A DNA stretch of 64,000 bases, taken from NCBI GenBank assembly GCA_964387945.1, contig CAYLYX010000010.1, forward strand, positions 1 through 64,000, written 5' to 3'. Every line of letters begins with the position of its first letter. The stretch's first letter is position 1. The stretch comes from Parvicella sp964387945. GTDB lineage: Bacteria > Bacteroidota > Bacteroidia > Flavobacteriales_D > Parvicellaceae. A program made the translations under genes and the position numbers. The notes beneath the pieces were generated by a model, which searched no databases, had not been told where the DNA came from, and saw only the letters and a program-made list of their open reading frames with translations. Of this stretch, positions 59,797-64,000 are shown piece by piece.

Positions 59797-60954
59797 ATGA
59801 GTCATTATACCACTTCAGAATTAAAATTAGGTATTATTTGCGGAGGCCAGTTGGGACGAATGCTGGGTTTGGCAGCCAGTAATTGGGATATTTCAACCTA
59901 CGTGCTAGACGCTACCGAAAACTGTCCGGCTAGTAAATCATGTGATGTGCATGTTTTGGGCCACCATATGGATTATGAAGCCGTTTACAATTTTGGAAAG
60001 AAGGTGGATATGCTGACGTTTGAAATTGAGCACGTCAACCTTGAAGCACTCCGAAAATTAAAAGCAGAGGGATTAGCCATCTATCCCGATCCTGAGTTGT
60101 TGGCCATTATCCAAGACAAAGGCTTACAAAAACAGTTTTACGCAAAGCACGATATTCCTACTTCTCCCTTTGCGTTGTATTCCTCAAAAGAAGACATCAA
60201 AGGAGCAATTGAAGAAGGAAAAATTCAGTTTCCATTTGTTCAGAAATCTAGAGCGGCAGGATATGATGGAAAGGGAGTGTCAGTGATACTAAAGCCTGAT
60301 GACTTAGATAAGTTGATGGATACACCTTCTATGGTTGAGAATGCTGTAGACATTGAAAAAGAACTGTCTGTTATCGTTGCTAGAAACAAAAGTGGAGAAA
60401 CAAAGTGTTATCCTATAGTGGATATGGTATTCAATCAAGAAGCGAATTTGGTTGACTATTTACTTTGTCCAGCGGATGTTTCTGAAGCTATCGAATACAA
60501 GTGTCAGCAAATCGCATTAAACATTGCCGAAAAACTGGATTTGGCGGGATTGTTAGCAGTTGAATTGTTTCTAGACAAACAAGGAAACATACTCGTAAAC
60601 GAGTGTGCACCTAGAACGCATAACAGTGGTCATCACACCATCGAGTCGAACTATACTTCTCAATTTGAACAACAGTTGAGAGCAATACTTAATTTCCCAC
60701 TTGGTGATACCAAGATCAAAACACCAGCTGTAATGGTAAATGTGATTGGGGAGGAAGGTCATCAAGGTCCAGTTTATTATCAAGGGTTTGAGAAGGTAGT
60801 CAGTATTTCTGGTGCCCACCCACACATTTATGGCAAAGCAGTGACCAAACCGTTCCGAAAGATGGGACATATCACCGTTTTGGGAGATACCGTAGAAGAA
60901 GCCATCGCAAAAGCAAAAGAGATTAAACAAACGATAAAAGTTATAACCCAATGA
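59797..60954 (+). CDS. purK: 5-(carboxyamino)imidazole ribonucleotide synthase
   Basis: 385 residues; ATP-grasp enzyme that carboxylates AIR to N5-CAIR in purine synthesis. Markers: LKLGIICGGQLGRMLGLAAS (residues 7-26), LTFEIEHVNLEALRKL, SRAAGYDGKGVSVIL, NECAPRTHNSGHHTIESN, and VMVNVIGEEGHQGPVYYQGF near the end. The stop overlaps purE (ATGA), giving the order purK-purE-xth. Confidence 0.97.
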   Translation: MSHYTTSELKLGIICGGQLGRMLGLAASNWDISTYVLDATENCPASKSCDVHVLGHHMDYEAVYNFGKKVDMLTFEIEHVNLEALRKLKAEGLAIYPDPELLAIIQDKGLQKQFYAKHDIPTSPFALYSSKEDIKGAIEEGKIQFPFVQKSRAAGYDGKGVSVILKPDDLDKLMDTPSMVENAVDIEKELSVIVARNKSGETKCYPIVDMVFNQEANLVDYLLCPADVSEAIEYKCQQIALNIAEKLDLAGLLAVELFLDKQGNILVNECAPRTHNSGHHTIESNYTSQFEQQLRAILNFPLGDTKIKTPAVMVNVIGEEGHQGPVYYQGFEKVVSISGAHPHIYGKAVTKPFRKMGHITVLGDTVEEAIAKAKEIKQTIKVITQ

Positions 60955-61448
60955 ATCCACTTGTAAGCATAATAATGGGATCAGATTCTGATCTACCTGT
61001 AATGAACGAAGCCGCAAAAATTTTAGAGGAGCTAAACGTTAGCTATGAAAAGACAATCGTTAGTGCTCACCGCACACCAGAGCGAATGTTTGAATTTGCC
61101 AAAGGAGCTCACGAGAGAGGGATTCGTGTGATTATTGCAGGTGCTGGAGGAGCGGCTCATTTACCTGGAATGGTAGCTTCGTTATCACCCCTTCCTGTGA
61201 TTGGAGTACCGGTAAAGTCTTCCAATAGCATCGATGGTTGGGACTCTGTGTTGTCTATTTTGCAAATGCCGGGAGGAGTTCCGGTAGCCACGGTTGCCCT
61301 AAATGGTGCTAAAAATGCTGGAATTTTGGCAGTGCAGATTATTGGCAGTGCTGATGAGTCGGTAAGAAATGCAGTACTGGATTATAAAGAAGGGTTGAAA
61401 GAAGCGGTGATGAAGAAAGTTGATAACCTAAAACAAAATCAAGGATAG
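60951..61448 (+). CDS. purE: N5-carboxyaminoimidazole ribonucleotide mutase
   Basis: 165 residues, class I PurE size. Motifs: SIIMGSDSDLPVMNEAAKIL, VSAHRTPERMFEFAKGAHER (active-site His), VIIAGAGGAAHLPGMVASLS, and VPVKSSNSIDGWDSVLSILQ with MPGGVPVATVALNGAKNAGI. It converts N5-CAIR to CAIR after PurK. Overlaps purK by 4 bases; exo III starts immediately after its stop. Confidence 0.98.
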   Translation: MNPLVSIIMGSDSDLPVMNEAAKILEELNVSYEKTIVSAHRTPERMFEFAKGAHERGIRVIIAGAGGAAHLPGMVASLSPLPVIGVPVKSSNSIDGWDSVLSILQMPGGVPVATVALNGAKNAGILAVQIIGSADESVRNAVLDYKEGLKEAVMKKVDNLKQNQG

Positions 61449-62210
61449 ATGAAGTTAATCTCATGGAATCTTAACGGAATTCGCGCAGTTGCAAAGAAAG
61501 GACTGGCAGATACGATTAAAGAATTGGATGCTGACGTGATTTGTTTTCAGGAAACAAAAGCTCAAGATGATCAAGTGTTGGAAGCTTTGGAAGGAGTTGA
61601 AGGGTATCACGTTTACAGCAATTCTGCCGAAAAGAAGGGGTACAGTGGAACGGCTATTTTGTCTAAAGTCGAGCCAATAAGTATCGTTAATGGTTTGGGA
61701 GTTGAAGAACATGACAACGAAGGAAGATTGATCACGGCTGAGTTCGAGGATTATTTTCTGTTGACGGCTTATGTTCCCAACAGCCAAAGAGGTTTAGCAA
61801 GAATTGATTATCGACAAGAGTGGGATAAGGCACTGTTGGCGCACATGAAAAAACTGGAAGCTACCAAGCCAGTTATTCTTTGTGGAGATCTTAACGTGGC
61901 GCACCAACCGATTGACTTGAAAAACCCGAAATCTAATTTTAACAAGACAGCTGGCTACACAGAATGGGAAATAGCAGGAATGGATAACTTTCTCAAAGGT
62001 GGTTATACCGATTCGTTTAGGCATTTTTACCCAAATGAAATTAAATACTCTTGGTGGAGTTACCGAATGAATGCCAGAGCTAAGAACGTGGGCTGGAGAA
62101 TCGATTATTTTTTGGTGAGCGATAACTACATGGACCATGTGGAGGACGCATTTATCCTCAATGGCGTAATGGGATCTGACCACTGTCCTGTGGGGATTAC
62201 AACAAAGTAA
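61449..62210 (+). CDS. xth: Exodeoxyribonuclease III
   Basis: 253 residues. AP endonuclease/3'-exonuclease of base excision repair, metal-dependent EEP fold. Motifs: ISWNLNGIRAVAKKGLAD, VICFQETKAQDDQV, TAYVPNSQRGLARIDYRQEW, VILCGDLNVAHQPIDLKNPK, WWSYRMNARAKNVGWRIDYF and the last His in NGVMGSDHCPVGI. It directly follows purE, and its TAA shares a base with the next gene's ATG. Confidence 0.97.
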   Translation: MKLISWNLNGIRAVAKKGLADTIKELDADVICFQETKAQDDQVLEALEGVEGYHVYSNSAEKKGYSGTAILSKVEPISIVNGLGVEEHDNEGRLITAEFEDYFLLTAYVPNSQRGLARIDYRQEWDKALLAHMKKLEATKPVILCGDLNVAHQPIDLKNPKSNFNKTAGYTEWEIAGMDNFLKGGYTDSFRHFYPNEIKYSWWSYRMNARAKNVGWRIDYFLVSDNYMDHVEDAFILNGVMGSDHCPVGITTK

Positions 62211-62857
62211 TGTCTTTAGAACACCTTGCAGATTTATTAGAAGCAAACGAAGCGTTAAAAGTTACCTGGATAGATACTGCTTCACTTCGTATTTTTGGAA
62301 ATGATAGAGAGGTTGTCATCACTACCGATCCATCCAAACAAGACGCTTGGGTACTCGATTCAAAATGGTTGGATCATCCTGAAATTGTAGTGTCTAAACT
62401 AATTCATAAACTGGGGCTTTCGAATCGAATTCATGCCCGGAAATGCAGTGTGCAGAGAGTTGATAAATCAACGATGGATCAATTTCTTCAGGAGCATCAC
62501 ATCAACGGAGTAGCGGGAGCAAAGCATAAATTTGGCCTTTTTTACTTAGGCGAATTGGTTTCATTGGCAAGTTTTGCAACGCCTAGAGTAATCAACGAAC
62601 AAAAGTCGGGTGCGCTGGTGAGGTTCTGTGTGAAGTCAAAATGCTCCATTTCAGGTGGTTTAGATAAATTGCTACAACATTACATTAAAACCTATCCTTG
62701 CGATGACATCTTTACCTACGTAGATTTGAGCTGGAGTACGGGAAATGGGTTTAAACGTTTAGGGTTTCGTGCCGAAGGAACCAAAGAACTAAACGGAAAG
62801 ACAATGCTCCGCCTTAGGCTGGTTATCGATAAAAGTTCATCTCATCCACATATTTAA
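62210..62857 (+). CDS. Homing-endonuclease-associated GNAT-like protein, function unknown
   Basis: 215 residues starting at ATG 62210 (one base shared with the xth stop). The C-terminal 140 residues read like the acetyltransferase-like domain seen next to or inside phage Hef-like homing endonucleases: FLQEHHINGVAGAKHKFGLF, YLGELVSLASFATPR, ALVRFCVKSKCSISGGLDKL, LQHYIKTYPCDDIFTYVDLS and STGNGFKRLGFRAEG. The N-terminal part is unrecognised (LADLLEANEALKVTWIDTAS). There is no visible GIY-YIG or HNH nuclease motif. It is coupled to xth, so a nucleic-acid role is plausible. Its 3' end overlaps the convergent nadD gene by 35 bases. Confidence 0.75.
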   Translation: MSLEHLADLLEANEALKVTWIDTASLRIFGNDREVVITTDPSKQDAWVLDSKWLDHPEIVVSKLIHKLGLSNRIHARKCSVQRVDKSTMDQFLQEHHINGVAGAKHKFGLFYLGELVSLASFATPRVINEQKSGALVRFCVKSKCSISGGLDKLLQHYIKTYPCDDIFTYVDLSWSTGNGFKRLGFRAEGTKELNGKTMLRLRLVIDKSSSHPHI

Positions 62858-63479
62858 AGACGGGTGCTGTGAGCATGTATTTTACATCTATCCCTTCTTT
62901 AATAGCATTTCGAATAAACGTTGCGGAGATGTTCATAATGGGAGCATCGCATTTAATGATGCGTTCGTCAGCACTAAGTTCTTCAGTTACTTTAGTTGTA
63001 ACATCTTCAGTAGAAACATGCACTCTTGGGTAGACAACAATTCGATGATTGGCAAGAATCTCTTCGTAATTCTTCCACTTATGAAAAGACCTTAGGTTAT
63101 CTTCTCCCATGATAAGTACAAACTCTTTGTCTTCATGTTTTTCTCGGAGGTATGCGAGGGTATTGATCGTGTAATTCGGCTGAGGTAGACCAAACTCCAC
63201 ATCGCTTACTTTGAGGTGAATATTATCTTCGATGGCTTCTTTTACCATGGCCAAGCGGTGATGATCAGCTAGCAGACTAGCTTTCTTTTTATGTGGGTTG
63301 TGAGGCGTTACCACAAACCAAACCTCATCTAGCATGGTTGCAGACACCATGTAATTGGCAATGATTAAGTGTCCAACATGAATAGGGTTGAACGTACCGA
63401 AGAACAAACCAATCTTTTTGGCACCAGAAGGGTTATCCCCCCAAAGTAGTTTGTTAACATCGATGGAATAATCAGTCAT
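62823..63479 (-). CDS. nadD: Nicotinate-nucleotide adenylyltransferase
   Basis: 218 residues. NAD synthesis step nicotinate mononucleotide to deamido-NAD. Nucleotidyltransferase HxGH motif in GLFFGTFNPIHVGHLIIANY, then VWFVVTPHNPHKKKASLLAD, VEFGLPQPNYTINTLAYLRE, FVLIMGEDNLRSFHKWKNYE, and the ISxxxxR end NISATFIRNAI. A short N-terminal extension (TDYSIDVNKLLWGDNPSG) precedes the fold; the start is ATG 63479, which overlaps the gmk stop by 8 bases. Together with nadK at 10.7 kb the window holds two NAD genes. Confidence 0.96.
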   Translation of the reverse strand: MTDYSIDVNKLLWGDNPSGAKKIGLFFGTFNPIHVGHLIIANYMVSATMLDEVWFVVTPHNPHKKKASLLADHHRLAMVKEAIEDNIHLKVSDVEFGLPQPNYTINTLAYLREKHEDKEFVLIMGEDNLRSFHKWKNYEEILANHRIVVYPRVHVSTEDVTTKVTEELSADERIIKCDAPIMNISATFIRNAIKEGIDVKYMLTAPVFKYVDEMNFYR

Positions 63480-64000
63480 GTGAAAGAAAATCGTTGACCA
63501 CTGTTTCAGCTTCTTTTAGAGCAGTGGCTAAATGATCATTTTTTAACGTGTAATCAAAGTGAACAGCAAAGTCCATTTCTTTAGCCGCTTTTGCCATTCG
63601 AATATCAATGCTTTCTTGCGTTTCGGTATCTCTTAATTGAAGACGATCTCTCAAATCTTGGATGCTTGGTGGCTTAACAAAAATTGCCAATGCATCTTCT
63701 CCAAAATAAGCCTTTAGGTTTTTACCTCCTACCACATCTACGTCAAAGATTACCGTTTTTCCCAAGTCCCAGATTCGTTCTACTTCAGATTTCAATGTGC
63801 CGTAAAAACTGTCTTCATACACTTCTTCCCATTCTACAAACTCATCGTTGGCAACTTTTGCTTTAAAATCTTCTACACTCAGAAAGTAATAATCTACACC
63901 GTCAACTTCAGTTCTGTTTCTTCTGGGTCGGCTGCACGCAGAAATAGAAAACGCGAGATCATCTCGAACGGAAAGTAAGTGACGAACGATTGTTGTTTTA
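63472..64000 (-). CDS. gmk: Guanylate kinase, 5' part outside window
   Basis: Phosphorylates GMP to GDP. About 176 codons are visible and the frame runs off the right edge, so the P-loop is lost except for its last residues (KTTIVRHLL). GMP-binding and lid features are clear: SACSRPRRNRTEVDGVDYYF, FLSVEDFKAKVANDEFVEWE, EDSFYGTLKSEVERIWDLGK, VIFDVDVVGGKNLKAYFGED and the LRDRLQLRDTETQESIDIRM lid. The stop overlaps the nadD start by 8 bases, so gmk-nadD is a coupled pair. Confidence 0.96.
   Translation of the reverse strand, partial: KTTIVRHLLSVRDDLAFSISACSRPRRNRTEVDGVDYYFLSVEDFKAKVANDEFVEWEEVYEDSFYGTLKSEVERIWDLGKTVIFDVDVVGGKNLKAYFGEDALAIFVKPPSIQDLRDRLQLRDTETQESIDIRMAKAAKEMDFAVHFDYTLKNDHLATALKEAETVVNDFLSHD

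Noticed and set aside
2..64000. CRISPR arrays, insertion sequences, attachment sites, prophage or toxin-antitoxin genes
   Set aside because: No regularly spaced repeats, transposase motifs or short toxin/antitoxin gene pairs were seen; gene order and composition look like stable chromosome.

Overview
The window is a gene-dense stretch of a Bacteroidota chromosome, most likely Flavobacteriales (a Crocinitomicaceae- or Cryomorphaceae-like marine lineage is an inference, not a demonstration). The evidence is: at least 20 upstream regions carry the Bacteroidota -7 promoter element TAnnTTTG; four proteins end in type IX secretion (T9SS) sorting domains, one of them of the gliding-motility type; ProRS is of the archaeal/eukaryote-like type ending in Tyr; bacillithiol synthesis (bshA) is present; and the order nadK / DUF6089 barrels / uppS / bamA / skp / skp is typical of the group. 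There is no prophage, insertion sequence, CRISPR array or rRNA operon, and no gene-free stretch exceeds 300 bases.

Layout. 1-4.2 kb: 3' end of proS, a conserved unknown gene, tRNA-Glu directly followed by rpsT, radC, and a sugar-nucleotide 2-epimerase. 4.25-13.2 kb (minus strand): envelope biogenesis block with an acyl-CoA carboxylase subunit, nadK, two DUF6089 barrels, uppS, bamA and two skp/OmpH chaperones. 13.3-15.6 kb: bshA, an ECF-type sigma factor and a 57-residue ORF ended by a terminator. 15.6-24.6 kb (minus): an S9 peptidase / thioredoxin-like / 47-residue membrane protein operon, a giant WD40-caspase protein, two outer-membrane barrels and pcm. 24.8-31.6 kb: an oxidoreductase, then a tight run PD40 protein / rhomboid / truncated haemoglobin / TIGR02117, and NlpC/P60 plus amidase. 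31.6-37.3 kb: divergent doxX/hxlR with operator-like palindromes, ZIP transporter, divIC, an ICMT-like methyltransferase, a choice-of-anchor-B T9SS protein and an alkyltransferase-like protein. 37.4-45.5 kb: PCMD-domain T9SS protein plus TonB receptor, two L,D-transpeptidases, a T9SS-exported alpha/beta hydrolase and a flavodoxin-fold reductase. 45.6-51.8 kb: arginase-argS and the pyruvate dehydrogenase genes pdhA-pdhC. 51.9-57.4 kb: a small gene interrupted by one in-frame TAG, a barrel, a fused E1 alpha-beta 2-oxoacid dehydrogenase and a gliding-motility-type surface protein. 57.4-64 kb: membrane-anchored patatin, purK-purE-xth plus an unusual GNAT/homing-endonuclease-like gene, and nadD-gmk.

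Together the genes are mainly housekeeping (translation, NAD and purine synthesis, outer-membrane assembly, peptidoglycan remodelling, 2-oxoacid oxidation) with scattered surface and regulatory genes. The distance from the TAnnTTTG box to the start codon is remarkably constant (about 18-26 bases at most promoters), and I used this to choose several starts. The points most worth following are the in-frame TAG in the 51972-52406 gene, the HxlR-type operator, the WD40/linker/caspase/EF-hand protein, and the homing-endonuclease-like chromosomal gene.
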